Assembly: GCA_019418225.1 (NCBI GenBank)
Contig: DYCF01000022.1
Location: 4,823 to 68,822, forward strand
Source: Clostridiales bacterium
GTDB taxonomy: Bacteria; Bacillota; Clostridia; Lachnospirales; Cellulosilyticaceae
Direction of reading: 5' to 3'
Length of the DNA stretch: 64,000 bases
The notes under the pieces are model-generated. The model saw only the letters and a list, made by a program, of their open reading frames with translations, did no database searches and had not been told where the DNA came from. Shown in pieces: positions 37,000 to 45,325 of the stretch; within the stretch, counting starts at the first letter, position 1, and the number at the start of each line of letters is the position of its first letter. Both the position numbers and the translations under genes were made by a program.

Positions 37000-37837
37000 G
37001 ATAAATTCCATCACCCTTCATTTCAATAACACCTTCTTTCATGAGCCTACCTGCTGCACGTTTAAATGCTGCTTTACTCATGTGTAGAAGAACTTTGATT
37101 TCTTCTGGTGAGCTTTTGTCATGTACCATGAGTTTACCATCATGTTTTTCAAGTTCTTCCATTAAAAACCTCACATCATCTTCCATTTGGAAATGAGCAG
37201 GTTTTCTCAAACTTAGTTCTAATTTACCATCTGCCTTTACTTCCTTCACACGAAGCTGTAATACTTCACCTTCATAATGTTTGCCATAAAGTTCTTTCGT
37301 AGGAATTAGTCCATGATAACGATTATCCACTGCAACAAAAGCACCAAAAGCTTCCTTAATACTATAAATTGTTCCCATTACCTCATCATTAGCTTTATAT
37401 GGCGTATGACAACTTAAGGCTTCATATATTTTCATAGTCGCACAAAGCCTATCGCTTTTGTCAACATACATTGTTACGAAATGTGTTTCGTCCTTTTTAA
37501 TTCTCCCTATCTGCTGCTTAAACGGCAAAAATAAATCTCTTTCCAATCCCCAATCTAAAAAGGCACCAATATGATTAACACTTATTACCTTTAAAGAAGC
37601 TACTTCACCTATTTGCAACTTAGGTTTTCTAAATGTTGCTACCTTCTGATCTTCTGAATTGCGATATACAAACACTTCAACAATGTCTCCTTCTCTTAAC
37701 TTTTCATCTTTCTCATAAAGTAAGATATCCGCTTCAGTTACTTCATTTGGACTATTTAAATAAATACCGTCTGGCGTACATCGCTTAACTTGTAACCTTT
37801 GAATTTTACCAACTTCCATCATCTCTGTCTCCTTCAT
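36989..37837 (-). CDS. CvfB-like S1 RNA-binding protein
   Basis: The 282-residue protein has tandem S1-like OB domains: about 10-65, 70-135 (SLKVISVNHIGAFLDWGLERDLFLP) and 140-205 (GTIYSIKEAFGAFVAVDNRYHGLIP). A C-terminal winged-helix (about 225-282, MSKAAFKRAAGRLMKEGVIEM) completes the CvfB/YitL architecture. In Staphylococcus CvfB affects virulence gene expression through RNA binding; here the role is probably general post-transcriptional regulation. Confidence 0.88.
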   Translation of the reverse strand: MKETEMMEVGKIQRLQVKRCTPDGIYLNSPNEVTEADILLYEKDEKLREGDIVEVFVYRNSEDQKVATFRKPKLQIGEVASLKVISVNHIGAFLDWGLERDLFLPFKQQIGRIKKDETHFVTMYVDKSDRLCATMKIYEALSCHTPYKANDEVMGTIYSIKEAFGAFVAVDNRYHGLIPTKELYGKHYEGEVLQLRVKEVKADGKLELSLRKPAHFQMEDDVRFLMEELEKHDGKLMVHDKSSPEEIKVLLHMSKAAFKRAAGRLMKEGVIEMKGDGIYRTW

Positions 37838-37970
37838 CTCTACATTGTCTAAGCCATTATACCTTACTTTTTCTTATTCGCCTAGCATCCTTTATTTTTT
37901 CCATAAAGTGTTATAGTTTCTAAGATTTATGTCGATGTATATAATATATTGCGTTTTGAAAGGATTTAAT

Positions 37971-39692
37971 ATGAAAGAGAAAAAACATTTTTTACAAAAG
38001 CCTATTTTTAAAACACTAGGTATTATTATAGGTATCATTCTATTTTTATTTTTTAACAGCTTGCTTATTAAGCTCAATCAAACAGATGCAGCCAATGTAG
38101 ACTTAGGTTGGATTGTCTATAACCGATCTGCCTTATGTGGTATCATTGCCCAGCTTCAAGTTGTTACTTTAGTAGGTTTAGTTGTTCTTTTTGATAAACT
38201 TGGTTATATCACCTGTGTGACACTATGCATTGGTGCTAGTCTTTATAACTTAATTCCTATTATCTTTATGGGAAAGTTAAACTCGCTTACAGGTATTATT
38301 ATCTTAGTAGGTACACTTACAAGCACGAGTATTATTTATAAATACGGCAAACAATTTAAGCTCAAAGTACTAGAAACAGTCATGCAAAAAGAAGCGCTTC
38401 ATAAAATGGCTTTTTATGATTCTTTAACAGGTCTTGCTAATCGTCGAAAAGTTCTAGATACACTTAAAACTATGACAACCCTAGATGATACAAAACATGC
38501 CCATTTTGCTGTTGTTTTTATTGACATTGACAACTTTAAAAAAATTAATGATGCAGCTGGTCATCAAAAAGGTGATGAAATCTTAAAGTTAGTTACAGGA
38601 TGCTTGAAAAATTCAATTCACCCTGATGACTTATTAGGTCGTTTAGGTGGTGATGAATTTGCACTTATTGTCAGAAGCAAACAAGACGAACGTGAACTTT
38701 TAAATTATGTTGAAGCATTAAAAGATACTGTTATAGAAGAAATGAATACCTATAATAATCCATTTTTTGTTTCAGCTAGCTTTGGAATCTCTTTATATCC
38801 TAAAGATGCCAAATCAGCGGATCAGCTTCTTAAATATGCTGATACAGCTATGTATGTCGCTAAATCAGCTGGTAAAAATCAAGTACAGTGCTTTAACCAA
38901 AAAATGCATGATGAACTTATACACAAAATCACACTAGAAAATCATCTCAAGAATGCTACTAAAAATAATGAACTTTCTCTTGTGTATCAACCACAATATA
39001 CAAGTGGTCATAAACAGCTTCGTGGTTTCGAAACACTTATTCGTTGGCATTCACCTGAGCTAGGTTTTATATCACCTGCAGAATTCATTCCTATTGCTGA
39101 AGATACAGGACTTATTGTTCCTATCGGTGAATGGGTACTACGTACTGCATGTACAACTTTTAAACAATTAATGGACACATATCATTTTAGTGCTGTACTC
39201 TCCATTAATATTTCAGTTAATCAAATGATTGATCCTAACTTTATAAAAATGTTTGAGACAGTTTTAGAGGAAACACAATTTCCACCACACTGCTTAGAAA
39301 TTGAAATCACTGAATCAATTTTCATTTCTTCTAAAGAACATATTATTAGCTTACTTAATCAGCTTAAACAAATGGGCATTCATATTGCCTTAGATGACTT
39401 TGGTACAAATTATGCTTCCTTAAGTTACTTGCAAGAACTCCCACTGGATATTATAAAAATCGATAAATCTTTCGTAGATCCAATTGTAGATTCGAAAAAG
39501 CAAGAACATCTTGTAGAAGCCATTATCTCTATTGCACAAAGGCTAGATTATAAAGTTGTAGCCGAAGGTATTGAAGATGACGAGCAACTTAACCTCCTTA
39601 AATCACACGGTTGTGACTACATTCAAGGTTATTTATGGGGACGTCCTCTACCACTTGACCAAATCACTGAACTTTTACAACAACTTAAATAA
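37971..39692 (+). CDS. membrane GGDEF-EAL protein (cyclic di-GMP turnover)
   Basis: The ATG of MKEKKHF follows GAAAGGA; an earlier start is weaker. The 573-residue protein has three or four N-terminal membrane helices (about 10-125), a GGDEF domain with intact GGDEF at 226-230 and no RxxD inhibitory site five residues before it, and an EAL domain whose first motif is ETL (354-356) with SINISVNQ, EITES, DDFGTNYASL and KIDKSFV all present. Metal and loop residues therefore look complete, so both synthesis and breakdown of c-di-GMP are possible. The small membrane part may sense a signal. Confidence 0.92.
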   Translation: MKEKKHFLQKPIFKTLGIIIGIILFLFFNSLLIKLNQTDAANVDLGWIVYNRSALCGIIAQLQVVTLVGLVVLFDKLGYITCVTLCIGASLYNLIPIIFMGKLNSLTGIIILVGTLTSTSIIYKYGKQFKLKVLETVMQKEALHKMAFYDSLTGLANRRKVLDTLKTMTTLDDTKHAHFAVVFIDIDNFKKINDAAGHQKGDEILKLVTGCLKNSIHPDDLLGRLGGDEFALIVRSKQDERELLNYVEALKDTVIEEMNTYNNPFFVSASFGISLYPKDAKSADQLLKYADTAMYVAKSAGKNQVQCFNQKMHDELIHKITLENHLKNATKNNELSLVYQPQYTSGHKQLRGFETLIRWHSPELGFISPAEFIPIAEDTGLIVPIGEWVLRTACTTFKQLMDTYHFSAVLSINISVNQMIDPNFIKMFETVLEETQFPPHCLEIEITESIFISSKEHIISLLNQLKQMGIHIALDDFGTNYASLSYLQELPLDIIKIDKSFVDPIVDSKKQEHLVEAIISIAQRLDYKVVAEGIEDDEQLNLLKSHGCDYIQGYLWGRPLPLDQITELLQQLK

Positions 39693-39693
39693 T

Positions 39694-39733
39694 AAAAAGA
39701 AGGTATCACAAAATTGAGTGATACCTTCTTTTT
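39694..39733. terminator. bidirectional terminator between convergent genes
   Basis: AAAAAGAAGGTATCAC and GTGATACCTTCTTTTT pair perfectly over 16 bases, between the GGDEF-EAL stop and the UPF0178 stop, with T runs on both strands. Confidence 0.9.
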
Positions 39734-39737
39734 ATTA

Positions 39738-40187
39738 TTATCCTAGTAATTGTGCAATAACACCTCTCAATTTATCTTCAAACTGTCTATCCATTTCAGG
39801 TGTGCGCTTGTGAGGTTCTTTTCCACTTATGCGTTTACCGCTTCTTCTAGCTTTCTTACGTAAGTGCCTTTCAAATAACATTTGATCAATATTATCCCTT
39901 GTATATTCTTTGCCATTTTGATGAAGTGCTCTTGCCTTCTTCCCTAATGCCATAGCTGCTACACCATAATCCTGTGTAATAATAATATCACCTTGTTTTA
40001 ATGCACTAATTATTGCAAAATCTACTGCATCCACTCCTGGTGTAATTCGAATCACCTGTCCGTAGCTCACATGCATTTCATGGTTCATATCACAATAAAA
40101 CACTACTTCTATCCCTATCTCTTCAGCTACTTTTCCCACAATATTTGAAACAGGACATCCATCTGCATCTACTAAAATTCTAAACAT
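39738..40187 (-). CDS. UPF0178 (DUF188, YaiI/YqxD) family protein
   Basis: Start chosen at MFRILVDADGCPV; GGAG lies nine bases ahead and the family begins here. The 149-residue protein has VDADGCPV, DMNHEMH, VDAVDFAI, DIIITQDYGVAAMAL and a basic tail, the PIN-like fold with acidic residues that might bind metal. Related proteins are thought to be nucleases, but this is not proven. Confidence 0.9.
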   Translation of the reverse strand: MFRILVDADGCPVSNIVGKVAEEIGIEVVFYCDMNHEMHVSYGQVIRITPGVDAVDFAIISALKQGDIIITQDYGVAAMALGKKARALHQNGKEYTRDNIDQMLFERHLRKKARRSGKRISGKEPHKRTPEMDRQFEDKLRGVIAQLLG

Positions 40188-40286
40188 TTCATTACACTCC
40201 ATATTCTCATTCTGCTTATATAACATACTTGTTTATATTACTTATTTTTTATATTGTAATAGATTAATATATTTTATACAACAAGA

Positions 40287-40332
40287 AAGGTGTCACTAGA
40301 CTAACTCCTCTCATTTAGTCTAATAACACCTT
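40287..40332 (-). terminator. terminator after the PTS IIC-like gene
   Basis: AAGGTGTTATTAGACTAA (minus strand) pairs with TTAGTCTAGTGACACCTT over 18 positions with two mismatches, followed by TCTTGTTGTATAAA. It ends the sdaAB-sdaAA-transporter unit. The T tract is weak. Confidence 0.65.
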
Positions 40333-40352
40333 ATATGATTTAAATTTTACAA

Positions 40353-41366
40353 CTATCCTCTGATTTCATCAGCTGTACGAATTTTAAAGTTTTTAAAGAT
40401 GAAGTATCCTAAGAAACCTGCAAATACACTTACTGCAATACAACCTGCTGCTGCAATAAGTACTTGCATTGGTGGGTTGTAAGCAAACATTACTGCAAAA
40501 CCTGCAATAGGTGTTGCTGTACCTGGTGTCATATTTGTAAGACCCATAAGCGCGATGATAATACCACTTAATGCACCACCAATGAAGTTAGTTACATAAA
40601 CCGGAATTGGATTTGCACTAATTAAGTCTGCCTGTGTTAAAGGTTCGATTGCTACGGCAATTGTATCTTTTTTAGAACCAAATTTCATTTTGTGGAAGAA
40701 TACAAAGTTCATAAATGAAGAACCAAATACTGCAAGGGCACCGATTGCCATTGGTACACCTGTTAACCCAAGCATTGCTGTTAAAGCCATTGAACTAAGT
40801 GGTGCTGTTGCTACTACAGTCATAATACCACCCAAAATAATTCCCATTACAATTGGACTTGCTTCTGCTGAAGAAATTAGTACTTGCCCGATGTTTAATA
40901 ATGTTGCGTTTACAACTGGTGTCATGCCTTGTGCAATTAAACGTGCAAGTGGTGCTGCCACTAAGATAATTACGATAAGATCAAGACCTGCTGGAATTTT
41001 TTTCTCAAGGAATTTAACAACGTAAGAAATTAAATAACCTGCAATAAAGCCTGGTAAAATACCAAAACCAGAAACTGCAAGACCAGTTAATACTGCATAT
41101 ACTGGTGATACACCAAGTGCAAGTGGTACTAAGATAGCTGCTGCCACACCACCTAAGCTACCATTAGCATCTCCTACACTTTGTAAGAAACCAAGATTTA
41201 ATACACCACCAAAGAATGCTGAATGAAATGCCTCTACTAAGAAGCTTGCACAAGCTGCATTTGCTAAAGCCCCCATGGCCTTCATCCCATTCGGCGCTTT
41301 ATAACTAAATAATGTAAATAACCCTAATACTACAAGCAACAATGCTGTTCCAACTAAAATATCCAT
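40353..41366 (-). CDS. PTS_EIIC_2-type membrane transporter (PTS IIC-like)
   Basis: The 337-residue protein has about nine membrane segments and matches the clostridial family annotated as PTS transporter subunit IIC (PTS_EIIC_2): NAACASFLVEAFHSAFFGG, SLGGVAAAILVPLALG and ITVVATAPLSSMAL-like segments. No IIA, IIB or phosphorylation site is present, so sugar PTS activity is doubtful. It follows the serine dehydratase genes on one strand, which suggests transport of serine or a related compound, but that is inference. GTGGAGG precedes the ATG. Confidence 0.75.
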   Translation of the reverse strand: MDILVGTALLLVVLGLFTLFSYKAPNGMKAMGALANAACASFLVEAFHSAFFGGVLNLGFLQSVGDANGSLGGVAAAILVPLALGVSPVYAVLTGLAVSGFGILPGFIAGYLISYVVKFLEKKIPAGLDLIVIILVAAPLARLIAQGMTPVVNATLLNIGQVLISSAEASPIVMGIILGGIMTVVATAPLSSMALTAMLGLTGVPMAIGALAVFGSSFMNFVFFHKMKFGSKKDTIAVAIEPLTQADLISANPIPVYVTNFIGGALSGIIIALMGLTNMTPGTATPIAGFAVMFAYNPPMQVLIAAAGCIAVSVFAGFLGYFIFKNFKIRTADEIRG

Positions 41367-41425
41367 TTTTATGCCTCCACTATGCTGTCTAAGTTGTGTT
41401 TTTTTATCTATATACTATAGTTCTA

Positions 41426-42307
41426 TTAATTACTACCAAATACTTTATTCTTAAGTTTGATACCTGTTGGTGTAATGGCCACACCACCTAAAGCTGTTTC
41501 ACGTAATTCTTCTGGTAAACCTTTTCCTACTTTATACATTGCTGATAACGCATCATCAAAAGGAATATGTGATCCTACACCTGCCATAACTAAATCAGCA
41601 GTTGCTAATGCACTTACGGCACCTGACGCATTACGCTTTGCACAAGGAATTTCTACAAGTCCTGCTACTGGGTCACATACTAAACCAAGTACATTTTTAA
41701 ATACAATAGCCCCTGCTTCGAAGCTCATTTGTGGTGTGCCACCCATTAATTCTACAACTGCACCTGCTGCCATAGCTGCTGCCGAACCACATTCAGCCTG
41801 ACATCCACCTTCTGCACCTGCAAAAGTAGCATTTTGACCAATAATTAAACCAATTGCTGCTGCTGCAAAAAGTCCCATGATGAGTTCATCATCTGTTTTA
41901 TTAAGTTGTTCACCTGCTGTTAAAATAACGGCTGGCAAGATTCCGCATGAACCAGCTGTTGGACATGCTACAATTTTTCCCATTGCCCCATTTACTTCTG
42001 ATGAAGATAATGCCATTGCCATTGCTTTGATAATACCATCACCCATTAAGCTTTTACCTGAAGAAAGGTAGTTTTGAAGCTTAAAAGCATCCCCACCGAT
42101 AAGTCCACTTAAAGAGTAAACTGCTTTTTCTCTCCCAAGTGTTGCCCCTTCACGCATAGCTTCAAGTGTTAATTTCATTTGTGCCATTAAGGTTTCTCTT
42201 GAAACATTCTTATCTTCCATTTCTCTTTGAATAGCATATTCACTAAGTGTAATATTGTGTTCTGCACAGATTTGAACCATTTCTTCTGCTGATCTAGCAA
42301 TCTTCAT
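41426..42307 (-). CDS. sdaAA: L-serine dehydratase, iron-sulfur-dependent, alpha subunit
   Basis: The 293-residue subunit has the cluster cysteines in CPTAGSCGILPAVI (about 114-127), GGCQAECGSAAAMAAGA (about 165) and CDPVAGLVEIPC (about 205). With the beta subunit it deaminates L-serine to pyruvate and ammonia using a 4Fe-4S cluster. The start overlaps the end of sdaAB by 14 bases, showing coupling. It makes the catabolic counterpart to serC-serA in this window. Confidence 0.95.
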   Translation of the reverse strand: MKIARSAEEMVQICAEHNITLSEYAIQREMEDKNVSRETLMAQMKLTLEAMREGATLGREKAVYSLSGLIGGDAFKLQNYLSSGKSLMGDGIIKAMAMALSSSEVNGAMGKIVACPTAGSCGILPAVILTAGEQLNKTDDELIMGLFAAAAIGLIIGQNATFAGAEGGCQAECGSAAAMAAGAVVELMGGTPQMSFEAGAIVFKNVLGLVCDPVAGLVEIPCAKRNASGAVSALATADLVMAGVGSHIPFDDALSAMYKVGKGLPEELRETALGGVAITPTGIKLKNKVFGSN

Positions 42308-42986
42308 TTTGAGCCCCTCCTAATGGATTAATAAGAATAACGCGTTTAACGCCTTCAATTTGTCTAATATTTTCAATAATGTTTGATGAGATATGCCCAT
42401 CAACTTCTACTGTCATTGTAGCACCTTGACCTTTTTGACTACGTACAAGTTTCATAAATGCAATGTTGATTTTATCTTCATAGAATAAAGATGAAACTTT
42501 TGCAACAGTTCCTGGTCTATCTTCGTGGCAAGTAATAAGTGTTGCATACTCACCTGTGATTTGTACTTGATTACCATTGATTTCATTGATTTCAATAAGC
42601 CCTCCACCAATCGAAGAACCTAATACTTCCCACTCTACATCCATTTCATCTTTAATTAAAAATTTAACTGTATTTGGGTGAACTTGTCCTAAATCAGCTG
42701 GTGTAAATTCTATTTGAATGCCTTCTTTTTCTGCGATACTTAATGCATCCCTAAGTCTCACATCATCTGGATTCATTCCTAAAATACCCGCTACTAACGC
42801 ACGGTCTGTCCCATGCCCTCTATAAGTTTCTCTAAAAGAACCATGTAATAAGAAGTTAACCTCTTTAATTTGTCTACCGACAATAGTTCTTGCCATTTTA
42901 CCTAATCTTGCTGCTCCTGCTGTATGAGAGGAAGATGGCCCAATCATAATAGGTCCTAAAACATCAAATACGCCAACATTAGCCAT
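42294..42986 (-). CDS. sdaAB: L-serine dehydratase, iron-sulfur-dependent, beta subunit
   Basis: Start chosen at MANVGVFDVLGPIMIGPSS with AAAGGGG before the ATG. The 230-residue subunit has the substrate motif PSSSHTAGAARLG (about 15-28) and a C-terminal ACT domain (about 150-225) that may bind serine. It is translated just before sdaAA. Confidence 0.95.
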   Translation of the reverse strand: MANVGVFDVLGPIMIGPSSSHTAGAARLGKMARTIVGRQIKEVNFLLHGSFRETYRGHGTDRALVAGILGMNPDDVRLRDALSIAEKEGIQIEFTPADLGQVHPNTVKFLIKDEMDVEWEVLGSSIGGGLIEINEINGNQVQITGEYATLITCHEDRPGTVAKVSSLFYEDKINIAFMKLVRSQKGQGATMTVEVDGHISSNIIENIRQIEGVKRVILINPLGGAQNEDC

Positions 42987-43231
42987 TTGTAAATCCCCTT
43001 TCAAAGAAAATATTATAAGCACTTATAGTATGATACTACCCGTACTTCTTTTTATAATTTTTATGTCAACCTTTTCACAACTTGATTATATCTCATGTTT
43101 TACCATTTGTACAGCTTTTTTTCAAAAAAATGTATTTCTCATCATGCTTTTTTAATTTTTATTGTGCATATTACACATAAAAAAGATGCGGAAATTTTTA
43201 AAAAAACAGATTATTAAATATATATGAATCT

Positions 43232-44127
43232 TCAAACTCTGTATACATTGTTAACTTTATAACATTGTATTAATTCAATCGCATCATGAACTGCTTCTGC
43301 AATCTTATGCGCTTCATCTAAACTTTGACTACCCTCTGCAGTAATTTCAATACCAACATGTATTTTACCACCAACTAACCACGATTTAATTGGGTCGACT
43401 CCTTCTTATGCCTTAATAATTATTTTCATTTGCTCAACAACTGTTTTATCACAAAATCTATCGACCAACTTATTGATAGCATCTTTAAAAATATCAAAAG
43501 CTGCCGTTCCAATAAACATACAGATTACCACGCTAGCTATAGGCTCTAATATCAAAAATCCCATACGTGCTTCTAATATACCAACAAATGCACTAATCGA
43601 CGATAAGGCATCTGAACGATGGTGCCAAGCATCCGCCATAAGTGCCCTAGAATTAATCTTTTTAGCAACTGTTCTTGTAACCAATACATCCATTCTTTTA
43701 CTACAATAGATACAATTGCAGCAATCAATGCCAAATTTCCTGGTATCTCAAACTTACCGTATTGTCCGCCTATAATCTTTTCTACATCTCCAATAGCTAT
43801 TCCAATACCAGTAACACATAATACCACTGCCAGAATAATTAATGCTACATATTCTGTACGCTCATGCCCATATTGATGCTCTTCATCTAACTTTTTAGCT
43901 GCAATATTTACACCCACAATTACAATCAATGTACTAAATATATCTGAAGCTGAATGAACTGCATCTGAAAGCATAGCACCCGATTTAGCTACTATACCTG
44001 CTAATAACTTAAACAAAGATAAAATAAGTTTAACAATAATACCCGCTGCTGAGACCCTCATAACAATCCTTTTGCCTTCTGAGGTTGTCGACACTTTTGG
44101 TCGTCCTTTTTGATTTGTTTCTTCCAT
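43232..44127 (-). pseudogene. cation diffusion facilitator family transporter, broken
   Basis: The first 148 or so residues are a normal CDF N-terminus (GRPKVS, SDAVHSASDIFSTLIVIVG with the HxxxD metal site, VALIILAVVLC). A one-base deletion after WMYW (about 43685) shifts the frame; the other frame continues with VTRTVAKKINSRALMADAWHHRSDALSS, keeping the second HxxxD site. An in-frame TAA then interrupts after IIKA (about 43405), and the same frame goes on with VGIEITAEGSQSLDEAHKIAEAVHDAIE before losing similarity. So there are two disabling changes and a shortened C-terminus. It probably once exported Co2+ or Ni2+, given the riboswitch. Confidence 0.88.
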
Positions 44128-44182
44128 ACTAAGTTACCTCCATAAAATAAATTTGCGTAGATAGCTCTATGGCACTTACAAA

Positions 44183-44218
44183 GTCTCTTTAATAGGTATA
44201 AAAAAACACCTATGAGAC
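44183..44218 (-). terminator. hairpin in the expression platform of the NiCo riboswitch
   Basis: GTCTC..ATAGGT pairs with ACCTAT..GAGAC around a T7-containing loop (T run at 44200-44206 on the minus strand). An alternative stem GACAGTA/TATTGTC ends 10-15 bases before that T run and uses the 3' side of the aptamer, so one of the two probably acts as the terminator. Confidence 0.5.
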
Positions 44219-44227
44219 AATAAAGTA

Positions 44228-44338
44228 AACTACTGTCCCACAGATGTCCTAATTTTCATCTCTGCCACATATTGCGGCTCAACCCCATGAATTAAAATTG
44301 ACTTTCAATCCATCGCCTGCTCAGCTTGTACTGTAGAT
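44228..44338 (-). promoter_or_regulatory. NiCo (czcD) riboswitch aptamer
   Basis: The minus strand has GCTGAGCAGGCGATGG, GGGGTTGAGCCGCAATATGTGG-like middle parts (TTGAGCCGC, TGTGGCAGAGATG) and ACATCTGTGGGACAGT in this order, matching the conserved core of the Ni2+/Co2+ czcD-motif riboswitch (four-way junction with GAGCAGGC and GGGACAG). It sits directly upstream of the cation diffusion facilitator pseudogene, the usual partner gene. The gene is dead but the aptamer appears intact. Confidence 0.9.
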
Positions 44339-44448
44339 TTATATGCAGTGCAAAGAGTAATTTTATATTATACTATATAAAATCACTTTAACAAATAATA
44401 TAAATACGCAAAGTTTTTAATTGTACCTTAGTATTTTAAAATATATTC

Positions 44449-45093
44449 TCATCCACCTAATGTAACATCTTGATGCCTATACCATTTAAGAGCTGCCTCA
44501 AACTGACTTTTTTCAAATTCTGGCCACATCTTATCAATCGTATAAAAATCTGCATAAACAGCTTGCACAGGCAAAAGTCCCGAAAGTCGTGTGTGCCCTC
44601 CCCATCTTACCACAAGATCTATCCTAGAAATATCATGCGAATGAATCATTTGATGAATATCTTTATTCTCTTGATTTGTTTCTAATATACCACTTAAATC
44701 CCATTCCCACCCATAATTTACCAAAAAATTAACTCTTATCTGCTCTTCACCTAAAGATGTCCTTTCTTTTGTATAAGGTATTAATTCTTCAGGGAACATT
44801 GGAGATTTTGTATTTCCTACAACTAATAAACCTACGTTTTCCTTTTGAATCATTTTTACAGCCTCTACACAAGCTTTAGTAAAACTTATAACCTGTTCTT
44901 TAGGCCTTTTGCAGTTGTCCATTGTAAATCCATAATATGTTATTTCTGAAATGCCATAACTTTTTGCAAGACGTAGTACTTCTACACCAGGATTTAATCC
45001 ATGATTATAACCCGCGTGTTTCTCATAGCCTTGTTCTTTTGCCCAACGTCTATTACCATCTGGAATAATGGCCACATGCCTAGGAACTCTCAT
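44449..45093 (-). CDS. divergent cis-prenyltransferase (undecaprenyl diphosphate synthase family)
   Basis: The 214-residue protein shows the family fold: HVAIIPDGNRRWAKEQG (catalytic Asp kept, but the usual MDGNGRWA is changed), ITYYGFTMDNCKRP in place of LYAFSSENWNRP, VNFLVNYGWEWD and DLVVRWGGHTRLSGLLPVQAVYADFY. The glutamate of GGEHR and the AYxELYF glutamate, which help bind the isopentenyl substrate and Mg2+, are His and Asp here. It is about 35 residues shorter than UppS. It may make a different chain length or have another role; the housekeeping uppS is probably elsewhere. A gene of this kind is normally next to cdsA, which is not so here. Confidence 0.75.
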   Translation of the reverse strand: MRVPRHVAIIPDGNRRWAKEQGYEKHAGYNHGLNPGVEVLRLAKSYGISEITYYGFTMDNCKRPKEQVISFTKACVEAVKMIQKENVGLLVVGNTKSPMFPEELIPYTKERTSLGEEQIRVNFLVNYGWEWDLSGILETNQENKDIHQMIHSHDISRIDLVVRWGGHTRLSGLLPVQAVYADFYTIDKMWPEFEKSQFEAALKWYRHQDVTLGG

Positions 45094-45325
45094 ATTATCA
45101 CTCTCCTACTGCAGTATTATGAGCAATAATAATTCTTCTTAAACATCCTGCTAAGTTTATCCAATCTTTCTTGTTTTTGTATTAATATCATAATTCAAAA
45201 ATTTAATTTTACATTCTAAGAAAAATATACTATAATGAATAAATATATTAATATTTATGTCATCTTAGCTTAATATTTATTAATATATTCTTAATTTTTT
45301 ATTTCAACTAAGGAGATTTTACATC

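Noticed and set aside
40353..41366. Sugar PTS permease assignment with a named sugar
   Set aside because: No IIA or IIB partner and no phosphorylation site; neighbours are serine dehydratase genes.
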